DNA of 64,000 nt from Gordonia asplenii (GCF_012933505.1 NZ_JABBNB010000023.1:44378-108377); one strand, 5' to 3'; shown: positions 35,624 through 44,197, counted from the first letter of the stretch. Translations and numbers: made by a program. The notes: generated by a model from the sequence alone, not told the origin.

Positions 35624-36387
35624 GCCAATTGAACACCGTCTGGAACCCGCAGAATCTGCCGTCCGACGACAACATCCCCGACAACACCTACGCGTTCTGC
35701 ATCGACCTCACCCGTCCGTGGTTCATGTCCAAGGGCGCCATGATCGCCTACTACGGGCAGATGAATTTCACCGCGCTCACCCACGGCCTGCAGGGGCAGC
35801 TGCTGCACATGGTCGCACAGCAGTTCTCCGCGCCGCTCTATCTCAGCGACTACGTGGTCGTCGAGGGCAGTGGCAAGCTGATCATCGGCGACCGCGGTTA
35901 CGACATCAACTCCTACGACCTCGAGGACAACGGCAACCTCACCATCCGCGCGGCGAACCTTCTCGCGTTCGAACCGAATCTGTCGCTGAACCAGTCGATC
36001 GTCCCGGGCTTCGTCACGCTCGTCGGCACCGGGAAGTTCCTGGCGTCGTCGAACGGTCCGGTGATGTTCGTCGAGCCGCCGGTGCGCGTCGACCCGGAGG
36101 CGATGGTCGGCTGGGCCGACTGCCCGTCGCCGAGTCATCACTACGACCAGGCGTGGGTGTCGAGCTTCATCGCCGCGGCCGGACATCGCTTCGGTATCCG
36201 CTCCGGGGAGGAGCGCCAGTTCGATTTCACCGGCGCCGGAACCGTACTGGTGCAGTCGAGCGAGAAGGTGATCAACGATCAGAACATCGTCCGCGAGATC
36301 AGTGGCCAGTTGCCCGGACTGTCGACCGGCGGCTTGCAGCAGATCAACGCCGAGATTCAGCAACAGTTGGGTCAGAACCAGATGTGA
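35620..36387 (+). CDS. AIM24-family protein 3
   Basis: 255 residues. GTG start in a GTGA overlap with the preceding stop. FMSKGAMIAYYGQMNF and GRGYD-like strands followed by GADCPSPSHHYDQAW-type sequence mark the most divergent copy; a C-terminal Gln-rich helix (LQQINAEIQQQLGQNQM) is unique to it. A strong bidirectional terminator follows. Confidence 0.9.
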   Translation: MSQLNTVWNPQNLPSDDNIPDNTYAFCIDLTRPWFMSKGAMIAYYGQMNFTALTHGLQGQLLHMVAQQFSAPLYLSDYVVVEGSGKLIIGDRGYDINSYDLEDNGNLTIRAANLLAFEPNLSLNQSIVPGFVTLVGTGKFLASSNGPVMFVEPPVRVDPEAMVGWADCPSPSHHYDQAWVSSFIAAAGHRFGIRSGEERQFDFTGAGTVLVQSSEKVINDQNIVREISGQLPGLSTGGLQQINAEIQQQLGQNQM

Positions 36388-36395
36388 CGCGGCGT

Positions 36396-36462
36396 AAACC
36401 CCGCACAACAGGTCATCCCCAGCACCTCATGGGTGCTGGGGATGACCCGTTGTGCAGGGTTT
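36396..36462. terminator. bidirectional hairpin terminator
   Basis: Between the convergent AIM24 and TerC/DUF475 genes a long stem is formed by GGTCATCCCCAGCACC and GGGTGCTGGGGATGACC around TCAT, extended by GCACAAC/GTTGTGC and AAACCC/GGGTTT. The A-run on the left and T-run on the right serve both strands. Confidence 0.85.
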
Positions 36463-36466
36463 GCGA

Positions 36467-37564
36467 TCAGACGGTCGCAGCCTCCTCGCGTCGGCGGCGA
36501 ATGATGCTCGACACCAGCGCAGCGGCGATCAGCACCACCCCGACCAGGCCGGTGACCACCTCGGGGATGTGCACCCCGCTCAGCGAGTAGAGCAGGATGA
36601 ACGCGAGCGCGCCGATCGCCCAGTGGGCGCCGTGCTCGAGGTACACGTATTCGCTCAGGGTGCCCTTGCGTACCAGGTAGACGGTCAGCGACCGGACGAA
36701 CATCGCGCCGATGAAGCCAAGGCCCAGGGCGATGATGATGGGGTCGGCGGTGATGGCGAACGCGCCGATCACGCCGTCGAACGAGAACGAGGCGTCGAGC
36801 ACTTCGAGGTAGAGGAACAGGAAGAAGCCAGCCTTGCCGGTGGCCTTGGCCAGCTCCGACGGCCCGCCGGTGCGCTTCGCGGCCGCCGCCTGCTCGTCGA
36901 GCTCGTGCTCGACGTTCTCCTCTTCGACGTTGAACAGCTCACCGAGGCCGTTGACCAGCATGTAGGTGATCATGCCGAGCGCACCGGCGATCATGACCGT
37001 CGCGCGATGCTCGTCGTCGACCAGGAACGACGCCGTGCCGACGAGCAGCGCGGTGGCGATGACGACTTCGAGGGATTCCAGCTTGCCGATCCGCTCCAGC
37101 GGGCGTTCGATCCACGACAGCCAGGTCAGTTCCTTCTCCTCGAAGAGGAAGCCGAGGAACAGCATCAGCAGGAACATGCCGCCGAAGGACGCGATCTGCG
37201 GATGCGCGGCGGTGATCAGCGATTCGTAGCTGTCGGCGTTGGGATCCGACGGCGGGTTGAGCGCGAGGTCGAGGGCGTCGACGGGATTGAGACCCGCGGT
37301 GATCCACACGATCGCCAGGGGGAACACCAGTCGCATGCCGAACACGGCGATCACGATGCCGATGGTGAGGAAGATCTTCTGCCAGAAGTCGCTCATCCGG
37401 CGCAGCACCGTCGCGTTGATGACGGCGTTGTCGAAGGACAGTGATACTTCCAGGATGCCGAGGATGGCGGTCAGTGCGACGGCCTCCCAGCCGCCGTAGA
37501 CGAGTGCCACCACCAGCGAGATCGCGGTGACGACGAAGGACAAGCCGAATATTCGGAGAACCAC
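36467..37564 (-). CDS. TerC-family (DUF475) integral membrane protein
   Basis: 365 residues with about 9 membrane helices. LEVSLSFDNAVINATVL and YLEVLDASFSFDGVIGAFA are the paired TerC signature segments with conserved acidic residues in the membrane; an acidic loop, VEEENVEHELDEQ, lies mid-protein. DUF475/TerC proteins are proposed metal (manganese) exporters or TerD docking sites. It faces the AIM24 operon and stands 164 bases from terD. Confidence 0.9.
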   Translation of the reverse strand: MVLRIFGLSFVVTAISLVVALVYGGWEAVALTAILGILEVSLSFDNAVINATVLRRMSDFWQKIFLTIGIVIAVFGMRLVFPLAIVWITAGLNPVDALDLALNPPSDPNADSYESLITAAHPQIASFGGMFLLMLFLGFLFEEKELTWLSWIERPLERIGKLESLEVVIATALLVGTASFLVDDEHRATVMIAGALGMITYMLVNGLGELFNVEEENVEHELDEQAAAAKRTGGPSELAKATGKAGFFLFLYLEVLDASFSFDGVIGAFAITADPIIIALGLGFIGAMFVRSLTVYLVRKGTLSEYVYLEHGAHWAIGALAFILLYSLSGVHIPEVVTGLVGVVLIAAALVSSIIRRRREEAATV

Positions 37565-37728
37565 GATGGCCTTTCGAGCACGGTCAAGGGGTGTGTCGGT
37601 CCGAACTATCCTACATAACTGGCAAATCGGGCGATATTCGTCGGGGCGGCGGGCGCCGATGAGACGAGCCGCCGACGTCGGGAGTGTTCCCGGCGTCGGC
37701 GGCGTGTGTCTGAAAAGTGTTGCGGCGG

Positions 37729-38304
37729 TTACACGTTCACGCCGAAGTCCTTGGCGATGCCCTGCAGGCCGGACGCATAGCCCTGGCCGACGGCCCGGAA
37801 CTTCCAGTCGGCGCCGTTGCGGTAGAGCTCGCCGAAGACCATCGCGGTCTCGGTGGAGGCGTCCTCGGAGAGGTCGTAGCGGGCGATCTCGGTGCCGCCG
37901 GCCTGGTTGACGACGCGGATATAGGCGTTGCGGACCTGGCCGAACGACTGACTGCGACCTTCACCGTCGTAGATGGAGACCGGGAAGACGATCGAATCGA
38001 CCTCGGCGGGCACGGCGGCCAGGTTGACCTTGATGACCTCGTCGTCGCCCTCGCCCTCGCCGGTCAGGTTGTCGCCGGTGTGCTCGATGGAGCCCTCCGG
38101 CGACTTGAGGTTGTTGAAGAAGACGAAGAAGCCGTCGTTGACGACCTTCTTGCCGGTGTTGAGCCCGATCGCGCTCGCGTCGAGGTCGAAGTCGGTGCCG
38201 GTCGTGGTGCGGACATCCCAACCCAGGCCGACCGCGACGGCGGTCAAACCGGGGGCTTCCTTGGTCAGCGAGACATTGCCGCCCTTGCTCAGGCTAACGC
38301 CCAT
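37729..38304 (-). CDS. terD: TerD-family calcium-binding stress protein
   Basis: 191 residues, standard length. GVSLSKGGNVSLTK at the start, DFDLDASAIGL and GDNLTGEGEGDDEVIKV form the calcium-binding sites, with GGTEIARYDLSEDAS later. It can assemble with TerC in the membrane-linked Ter complex. GGAGG before ATG 38304 fits; a TAGGGT -10-like motif in a small palindrome (TCACC-CTA-GGTGA) lies about 60 bases upstream. Confidence 0.93.
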   Translation of the reverse strand: MGVSLSKGGNVSLTKEAPGLTAVAVGLGWDVRTTTGTDFDLDASAIGLNTGKKVVNDGFFVFFNNLKSPEGSIEHTGDNLTGEGEGDDEVIKVNLAAVPAEVDSIVFPVSIYDGEGRSQSFGQVRNAYIRVVNQAGGTEIARYDLSEDASTETAMVFGELYRNGADWKFRAVGQGYASGLQGIAKDFGVNV

Positions 38305-38461
38305 GAGTGTTCCTCCAAATGTGGTTGTCGATCGACGTGGCGGATCAGGTTGCGAAGTCCCCTCACCCTAGGTGAAAGGCGTGACACGAGCCCATCGTAC
38401 AAGTGAATGGTGTGCGTTCACTCAGAGCGGAAGAACACGGCAAAAGCGGTACGCGAGGCGC

Positions 38462-39058
38462 TCACGCGACGTTGCTGCGGCCCGGGATCACCCACCCGTC
38501 GGCGACCATCTCGACGAGCAGCTGCGTCTTGTTGGTGACCGGCCGCCCGGCCTCTCCGTAGCGCTCGGCGACCCGCCGATAGTGCGTCTTGACGGTGCTC
38601 ACCGCGATGTGATGAGCGGCGGCCGTCACTTCCACGGTCGCGCCGAGAACATAGGACGAGAGCACCTCGCGCTCACGGAAACTGATGTGCACGCGGTCCG
38701 ACAGGTCGGTCGCGGCGCCGACGTAATCGTGCAGGATGCGTCCGAGCGCACTGTCCGCGTGCGGCCCGCGCAGCCAGATGACCGGGCGTACTCCGGCGTT
38801 CGTGCGCGACATCGGCGATGGCGCCAGCCCGACCAGAGTGACTCGCCCGGCGCCGTCGAGCGCCGCGATCACGCGCCGCAACTGAGCGTCGGTGCGGAAG
38901 ATCGCCACGCGCGGCGTCGTGACGCGCAGCGCCTCGGGTTCGACGACCTCGGCGAGGTAGCCGCACTTCTCGACCAGGGCGACGACTGCGTAGTCGAGGG
39001 CGGTTCCGTCCCCGACGACGAGGATGTCGGGTGTCTGAGTGCGGGCATGGTCGGGCAT
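38462..39058 (-). CDS. atypical NarL/LuxR-like regulator 1
   Basis: 198 residues. A receiver-like N-terminus without the canonical Asp series (ILVVGDGTALDYAVVALVEKCGY) is followed by a LuxR-type HTH, SFREREVLSSYVLGATVEVTAAAHHIAVSTVKTHYRRVAERYG. It begins one base after the stop of the next paralogue upstream, so the two are one operon. Probably a phosphorylation-independent regulator of the ter island (inference). Confidence 0.8.
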   Translation of the reverse strand: MPDHARTQTPDILVVGDGTALDYAVVALVEKCGYLAEVVEPEALRVTTPRVAIFRTDAQLRRVIAALDGAGRVTLVGLAPSPMSRTNAGVRPVIWLRGPHADSALGRILHDYVGAATDLSDRVHISFREREVLSSYVLGATVEVTAAAHHIAVSTVKTHYRRVAERYGEAGRPVTNKTQLLVEMVADGWVIPGRSNVA

Positions 39059-39059
39059 G

Positions 39060-39737
39060 TCAGGTTCCTTCGATGACGTCGCGCCACTCAACGGAGTGTT
39101 TCTGGTGCGCGGGTTTGGTGTGCAGCCAGCCGTCGTCGACCAGCGCGAGGAGTAGTTGAGCCTTGTTTCCGACGGGCCGCCCGGCGTCCTCATACCGCTG
39201 CTTCACGCGGCGATAGTGTTCGCGGACAGTGCTTTCGCTGATGGTGTGTGCACGCGCGGTCGCGCCGATGGTCTTGCCGAACACGTAGGTGCCGAGCACC
39301 TCCAGCTCGCGGCTGGTGAGATGGACGCGGCCTTCGGGCGGCGATGGGTCGGGATCGGCGCGCGGCGTTCGCATCTGCGGGTGATGACGACAGGCTTCGG
39401 ACAGGACGGCGGACAGCTTCGTCGTGGCCGCCGCGGTGGCGACTGCGCCCACGGAGGCCGGCTGACCGTCACTGACACCGATGCCGACTATGGTCGCGAG
39501 TCGATAGGCGGGGCTCGCGGCAAGCGGTTCGTAGCGGTGCGGGGAACGGGTGATCACGACGACCGCGTACCCGGGCCGGCGTGCGTCCGGCGATTCGACG
39601 TCGTGGACGACTGCGACGAAACCAAGCTTCTCCACCAGGGCGACCACGGCGTCGTCGAGGATGTCGTGCTCGGCGATCACCGCGACGACCGGTGTCGTCG
39701 GGGTGATCGCGGGGCACGGAACGGAAACGTCGTACAT
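39060..39737 (-). CDS. atypical NarL/LuxR-like regulator 2
   Basis: 225 residues, paralogue of the gene downstream. VVAVIAEHDILDDAVVALVEKLGF is the degenerate receiver start and SRELEVLGTYVFGKTIGATARAHTISESTVREHYRRVKQRYEDAG the HTH; both end in a shared GNKAQLLLALVDDGW motif. The first gene of the pair. Confidence 0.8.
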   Translation of the reverse strand: MYDVSVPCPAITPTTPVVAVIAEHDILDDAVVALVEKLGFVAVVHDVESPDARRPGYAVVVITRSPHRYEPLAASPAYRLATIVGIGVSDGQPASVGAVATAAATTKLSAVLSEACRHHPQMRTPRADPDPSPPEGRVHLTSRELEVLGTYVFGKTIGATARAHTISESTVREHYRRVKQRYEDAGRPVGNKAQLLLALVDDGWLHTKPAHQKHSVEWRDVIEGT

Positions 39738-39916
39738 TGCGGAAACCTCGGTTCAAAGACTGGGCCGCAGCACAAAATGACTGGGCCTAACAAGATTCCG
39801 GCGAATGGGACCGAGAGTCAGCACTTCTTGCGACACGAATCGCGCGATAATGGGTTCGTGGGCACCCAAAGTCTCGAGCACCGTGCGCAATTACGCATGA
39901 TTCATGAGAGTCGGGC

Positions 39917-40663
39917 ATGATCATGCCTGTGACGGGAATGCGAATCTTGTTGGCATCGCCGCTCGGCCGAGTGGTAGCCGGCCCCTTCGAAGCGGCTTTC
40001 GCCGATTCGACGGTGGTCGTCGCCACCACCGAAGCCGAGTACATCGCGAGCGTGGCGGGGCACGTGCGGTTCGACGTCGTGGCCGCCGACCTGATCTGGA
40101 ACCGCCCGGAGATGGAATGGGTCTTCGACGGCCTCGACGCGATCGACGTCCTGCGTACCGCGAATCGATTGGCGCCGGTGCTGCTTGCGTGCCAAGGGCA
40201 CAGCATGGAGCAAGACCACTTCGAGGAGGCGCGGATGCGTCCGGAAGTGTCCGGGGTGATCTCCAAGTCCGACGGTCTGCCCGCGCTGATGGACGCGGTG
40301 CGTACGCTCGCCCTCGGCCGCACGCTGCCCCCGCCGCCGACCGCACGGTCGAAGCCGCCGCTCTACGAGCTGTTCGTCGGCCAGCGCGGGCACACCGCCG
40401 GGCGTCTGGCCGGAGCCATCGCGTCAGGGGCGGCGTCGGACAACGCCTCGCTGGCGAGGGTTGCGAAGGTCTCACCGAACACCGCGAACAAAGTGGCCAC
40501 CACCTACCTCGGGCCGATCATCACGCGCCGCGGCGAACACGACGAATCCCTGCCGCTGACCCAGTCGGCGGTGTACCGATGGTGCGGTCTGCACGCCCGC
40601 TACCTCACCAGCTGGTGCCGCAGGCACGGCCATTCCGACGTCCTGGGGCCGCTGCCGATGTAG
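39917..40663 (+). CDS. atypical response-regulator-like protein 3
   Basis: 248 residues, divergent from the previous pair. ILLASPLGRVVAGPFEAAFAD starts a receiver-like fold whose candidate phospho-acceptor Asp is in FDVVAADLIW; the C-terminal part has an HTH-like LARVAKVSPNTANKVATTYLGPIITRRGE. Start is uncertain among ATGs at 39917, 39923 and 39938. Confidence 0.7.
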   Translation: MIMPVTGMRILLASPLGRVVAGPFEAAFADSTVVVATTEAEYIASVAGHVRFDVVAADLIWNRPEMEWVFDGLDAIDVLRTANRLAPVLLACQGHSMEQDHFEEARMRPEVSGVISKSDGLPALMDAVRTLALGRTLPPPPTARSKPPLYELFVGQRGHTAGRLAGAIASGAASDNASLARVAKVSPNTANKVATTYLGPIITRRGEHDESLPLTQSAVYRWCGLHARYLTSWCRRHGHSDVLGPLPM

Positions 40664-40788
40664 GCCGCGACATGGAGGCCGCGCCGCGAAGGCCGCGAAA
40701 CGCCGATAGCGGTCGTCACTGGTCAACGGGTAATTCGAGTAGCCGATCACGCATGCCGTCGCGCGTTTCGTGCGGCACAATTATCGAG

Positions 40789-41433
40789 GTGAGCGACAAC
40801 ACCGGCTTCACCGGACATGTTTCAGATCTGTCGAATCAGAACGGCTTCCAGTGGGAATTCCACTGCGGTCGTTGCAGCACCGAGTTCCGCAGCGACTTCG
40901 CCGCGGACAACGTGTCCCGATTCCGCGGTCTGGTCCGCGGCGTCAGCGACCTCATCGGCGGGCAGGCGTACCGCGTCTCGAGCGCGGCGGACAGCTTCGG
41001 TGGAATGTTCAGCAACTACGGCGGAGCATCGAGTGCTAAGGACAAGGCGTACGCGCGGGCCGTCGAAGCCGTCAAGCAGCAGTTCAAACACTGCGGCGGA
41101 TGCGGATCGTGGGTGTGCTCGTCGTGCTGGAACGGGCGCGTCGGCATGTGCCAGAACTGCTCGCCGCTGGCCGAGCACGACCTTGCCCGGGCACAGGCGT
41201 CGGCGCGTGGCTACCAGATGAGAGATGCTGCGGCAGAACAGGATTGGATGCGGGGTCAGCAGGTCAATGTGCCGGTGACGGTGAACTGTCCCAGCTGTGG
41301 CTCACATACCACCGGCGGCAAGTTCTGCGGAGCGTGCGGATCCTCGCTGCAGGCGACGGCGAACTGTCGATCCTGCGGGAGCCCGATGCAGCCCGGCGCG
41401 GTGTTCTGTACCAATTGCGGGCACACCGGATAG
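40789..41433 (+). CDS. double zinc-ribbon protein
   Basis: 214 residues from GTG 40789. An N-terminal CGRC, a CGGCGSWVC-SSCW-CQNC cluster near 100-125, and two C-terminal zinc ribbons (NCPSCG...FCGACG and NCRSCG...FCTNCG) give at least five Cys pairs. The upstream frame has no homology. The start has no Shine-Dalgarno and may be leaderless (TTATCGAG just before). Close to TerD/TerC genes, as such zinc-ribbon proteins often are. Confidence 0.82.
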   Translation: MSDNTGFTGHVSDLSNQNGFQWEFHCGRCSTEFRSDFAADNVSRFRGLVRGVSDLIGGQAYRVSSAADSFGGMFSNYGGASSAKDKAYARAVEAVKQQFKHCGGCGSWVCSSCWNGRVGMCQNCSPLAEHDLARAQASARGYQMRDAAAEQDWMRGQQVNVPVTVNCPSCGSHTTGGKFCGACGSSLQATANCRSCGSPMQPGAVFCTNCGHTG

Positions 41434-41522
41434 CTCCACCCAAGACCATATTGAAAAGGCTCAGGCTCGACGCCGTACGGTGTCGGGTCTGAGTCGCCTG
41501 CCGGGACCCGGTCGCGCAGACG

Positions 41523-41560
41523 ACTCGAACCCAGCACCTCGTAAGGTGCTGGGTTCGAGT
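41523..41560. terminator. hairpin terminator after zinc-ribbon gene
   Basis: ACTCGAACCCAGCACCT and its exact complement form a 17-bp stem with loop CGTA, 90 bases after the zinc-ribbon stop. There is no clear U-tract. Confidence 0.7.
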
Positions 41561-41590
41561 GGTATCGCCGGATGCGGTCGACGCCGCCAG

Positions 41591-41839
41591 CTAGCTAGGA
41601 GGGTGCTGATCAATCCAACGGGCGGCGCCCACCCGCTGGTTGAGCCGGGCCCGACGAGCGAAGCGAGACGCGCCCGCGTCGAAACCAAGGTGAGTCGAAT
41701 TGACAACTGTCACAAGGCGTTTGGATTCGTTGGCATCGTCGTCTTGCGAGGTTTCGACACGGGACTCCGCTTGCGCTCCGTCCCGGCTCAACCAGCGGGT
41801 GAGGGACGTTTCGGCGTTAATCAGCACCGTCCTAGCTAG
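41591..41839. mobile_element. MITE-like element with 23-bp terminal inverted repeats
   Basis: CTAGCTAGGAGGGTGCTGAT at 41591 and TTAATCAGCACCGTCCTAGC at 41817 begin two 23-bp arms that are inverted copies with 21 of 23 matches. Inside are inverted GGTTGAGCCGGG modules at both ends and a unique core of about 70 bases. Total length 249 bp, no coding capacity. It lies between the zinc-ribbon gene and ino1; no transposase of matching ends was found in the window. Confidence 0.7.
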
Positions 41840-41850
41840 AGTGTGTCTCC

Positions 41851-42945
41851 CTAGTCCGCCCCGATGATGAAGGCTTCGAGCTGCTCGCGAGCGAGATCGT
41901 CGGCGACCTGCACCGGCGGGGACTTCATCAGGTACGCCGAGGCCGGAAGGATCGGGCCGCCGAGGCCGCGGTCGAGGGCGATCTTCGCCGCACGCACGGC
42001 GTCGATGATGATGCCGGCCGAGTTGGGGGAGTCCCAGACCTCGAGCTTGTATTCCAGGTTCAGCGGCACGTCGCCGAAGGCACGGCCTTCGAGGCGGACG
42101 TAGGCCCACTTGCGGTCGTCGAGCCACTCGACGTGGTCCGACGGACCGATGTGCACATTCTTGTCGGAGATCTTGTTGGCCAGCTGACCCTTCAGGTTCG
42201 AGGTCACGGCCTGCGTCTTCGAGACCTTCTTGGACTCCAGCCGCTCACGCTCGAGCATGTTCTTGAAGTCCATGTTGCCGCCGACGTTGAGCTGGTAGGT
42301 GCGGTCCAGAGCGACGCCGCGATCCTCGAACAGCTTGGCCATCACGCGGTGGGTGATGGTGGCGCCGACCTGGCTCTTGATGTCGTCGCCGACGATCGGC
42401 ACGCCGGCGTCGACGAACTTCTGCGCCCACTCGGGGTCGGAGGCGATGAAGACGGGCAGCGCGTTGACGAAGGCGACCTTCGCGTCGATCGCGCACTGCG
42501 CGTAGAACTTGTCCGCGTCGTCGGAGCCGACGGGGAGGTAGGAGACCAGGACGTCGACCTTGGCGTCCTTGAGCGCCTGTACCACGTCGACGCCTTCGCC
42601 GTCGGCTTCGGTGATGGTCTCGCGGTAGTACTTGCCGAGGCCGTCGAGGGTGTGGCCGCGCTGCACGGTGACGCCGGTCGGCGGGACGTCGGCGATCTTG
42701 ATGGTGTTGTTCTCGCTGGCGACGATCGCGTCGGAGAGGTCGAAGCCGACCTTCTTGGCGTCGACGTCGAACGCGGCGACGAACTCCACGTCGCGGACGT
42801 GGTATTCGCCGAACGTGACGTGCATCAGACCGGGAACGGTCGCGGTCTCGTCGGCGTCCTTGTAGTACTCGACGCCCTGTACCAAGGATGAAGCGCAGTT
42901 ACCTACGCCCACAATGGCAACACGCACCTTTTTGGGCTCACCCAT
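41851..42945 (-). CDS. ino1: inositol-3-phosphate synthase
   Basis: 364 residues, the actinobacterial length. NAD-binding VAIVGVGNCASSLVQG at about 9-24, LPVGSDDADKFYAQ, and the DDIKSQVGATITHR and NVGGNMDFKNML active-site segments identify the enzyme that converts glucose 6-phosphate to myo-inositol 3-phosphate, precursor of phosphatidylinositol, mannosides and mycothiol. AAGGAG before ATG 42945 decides the start. It overlaps the upstream PadR gene by 8 bases, as in mycobacteria. Confidence 0.95.
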   Translation of the reverse strand: MGEPKKVRVAIVGVGNCASSLVQGVEYYKDADETATVPGLMHVTFGEYHVRDVEFVAAFDVDAKKVGFDLSDAIVASENNTIKIADVPPTGVTVQRGHTLDGLGKYYRETITEADGEGVDVVQALKDAKVDVLVSYLPVGSDDADKFYAQCAIDAKVAFVNALPVFIASDPEWAQKFVDAGVPIVGDDIKSQVGATITHRVMAKLFEDRGVALDRTYQLNVGGNMDFKNMLERERLESKKVSKTQAVTSNLKGQLANKISDKNVHIGPSDHVEWLDDRKWAYVRLEGRAFGDVPLNLEYKLEVWDSPNSAGIIIDAVRAAKIALDRGLGGPILPASAYLMKSPPVQVADDLAREQLEAFIIGAD

Positions 42946-43633
42946 GGTCGGGTTCTCCTTTTCTAGGAGGCGTCGTGGCCGATTGCCGCGACACCGGGGT
43001 TTTCTCACTGGGAGCGTCGGACGGAACCGTCGGTTCGTCGGCGCCCAAATCTTGGTCGAGCGTGGTTTCGTTGCGATGGGGCTCGCGTCCCAACGGCATC
43101 GGGGCGGTCGGTTCCCCGTTGGCCTCCTCGGCGATCAGCTCGTTGAGCCAGCGCACCTCGCGTTCGCTCGATTCGAGGCTGAGCTCGTGGAGTTGGCGGG
43201 TGTAGCGATCCGACGATCCGCGGGAACGTCCGACCATCTCGCGCAGACCTTCGCGCCGCTCCTCGACCTGGCGTCGACGACCCTCCAGGATGCGCATGCG
43301 CGCGACGGCGGGGGTGCGGCTGAAGAAGGCCAGGTGCACGCCGAACCCGTCGTCGGTGTAGTTCTGCGGACCGGTGTCGGCGACGAGTTCGGCGAAGCGG
43401 GCGCGGCCGGTGTCGGTCAGTTGGTAAACGCGGCGTCCTCGGCGCACTTTGACGCCCTGCGGGCCGTCGTCCTCGACGATGAGGCCGTCGGTCTGCATCC
43501 GACGCAGCGTCGGATAGAGGGAGCCGTAGGAGAACGCCCGGAACGCGCCGAGCAGGCCGGTGAGACGTTTGCGGAGCTCGTAGCCGTGCATGGGGGACTC
43601 GAGAAGGAGTCCGAGCACAGCAAGTTCGAGCAT
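42938..43633 (-). CDS. PadR-family regulator upstream of ino1
   Basis: 231 residues. The winged HTH begins MLELAVLGLLLESPMHGYELRKRL and continues SYGSLYPTLRRMQTDGLIVEDD, with RRVYQLTDTGRARFAEL as wing; a helical C-terminus and an unstructured tail of about 50 residues follow. Orthologous position to Rv0047c. The ATG at 43633 is preceded by AAGGAGGCG. Likely to regulate itself and ino1. Confidence 0.92.
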   Translation of the reverse strand: MLELAVLGLLLESPMHGYELRKRLTGLLGAFRAFSYGSLYPTLRRMQTDGLIVEDDGPQGVKVRRGRRVYQLTDTGRARFAELVADTGPQNYTDDGFGVHLAFFSRTPAVARMRILEGRRRQVEERREGLREMVGRSRGSSDRYTRQLHELSLESSEREVRWLNELIAEEANGEPTAPMPLGREPHRNETTLDQDLGADEPTVPSDAPSEKTPVSRQSATTPPRKGEPDHG

Positions 43634-43646
43634 GTGTCGCCTCCTT

Positions 43647-43676
43647 GCAATCGATTGCCCTATCACCGGAATCGGT
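43647..43676. promoter_or_regulatory. palindromes in the padR-ino1 leader
   Basis: GCAATCGATTGC (43647-43658, perfect palindrome) and CACCG-GAAT-CGGTG just beyond it lie 14-45 bases before the padR start and are candidate operators or leader structures. Confidence 0.4.
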
Positions 43677-43771
43677 GGTTTCGATAGTACACCCAATGTA
43701 TCGCGCCGATATAACCGTGGGTAACTGCGTGGGTTTGCCGCAGGCGCCAACGCGCCCGACGACCACCCGGC

Positions 43772-43777
43772 TAGGCT
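43772..43777 (+). promoter_or_regulatory. -10-like TAGGCT, leaderless start of DUF5318 gene
   Basis: TAGGCT ends 6 bases before the GTG start, leaving no room for a Shine-Dalgarno; the same motif precedes the SpoIIM-like gene at 954. Confidence 0.5.
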
Positions 43778-43783
43778 GAACGA

Positions 43784-44197
43784 GTGCAACAGCAACGGCA
43801 GCCCGCGACGCGACGGGAGTTGATCGATTACGCGCTCACGCGCAAGTCGGTGCTGTCCGACGTGTATGCCGGGCGCACCGCTGTCAGCGAGGTCTGCGAC
43901 GCCAACCCGTATCTGCTGCGGGCGGCGAAATTCCACGGCGCGACCAGCGACGTCACCTGCCCCATCTGCCGCAAGGAGAAGGTCACGATGGTGTCGTGGA
44001 TCTTCGGCGACAAACTGGGTCAGGCGTCGGGCTCGGCGCGTTCGGCGGCTGAACTCGACCGGATGGCCGAGGTTCTCGAGGAGTTCTCGGTGCACGTCGT
44101 CGAGGTGTGTCGCACATGTCACTGGAACCATTTGGTCCAGTCGTTCGTTTTAGGTCTGCGACCCACTCGAACGCGTACGCGTCGAGTCGCGAAATAA
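43784..44197 (+). CDS. DUF5318 family protein (Rv0049-like)
   Basis: 137 residues. A basic N-terminal helix is followed by a zinc-ribbon-like pair, CPICRKEK near 65 and CRTCHWNH near 110. Position and length match mycobacterial Rv0049, between ino1-padR and ponA. Function unknown. Confidence 0.9.
   Translation: MQQQRQPATRRELIDYALTRKSVLSDVYAGRTAVSEVCDANPYLLRAAKFHGATSDVTCPICRKEKVTMVSWIFGDKLGQASGSARSAAELDRMAEVLEEFSVHVVEVCRTCHWNHLVQSFVLGLRPTRTRTRRVAK

Noticed and set aside
39904..41433. Single 509-codon protein covering regulator 3 and the zinc-ribbon gene
   Set aside because: The first 295 codons are the shadow frame of the response-regulator-like gene at 39917-40663; zinc-ribbon homology begins only after GTG 40789.
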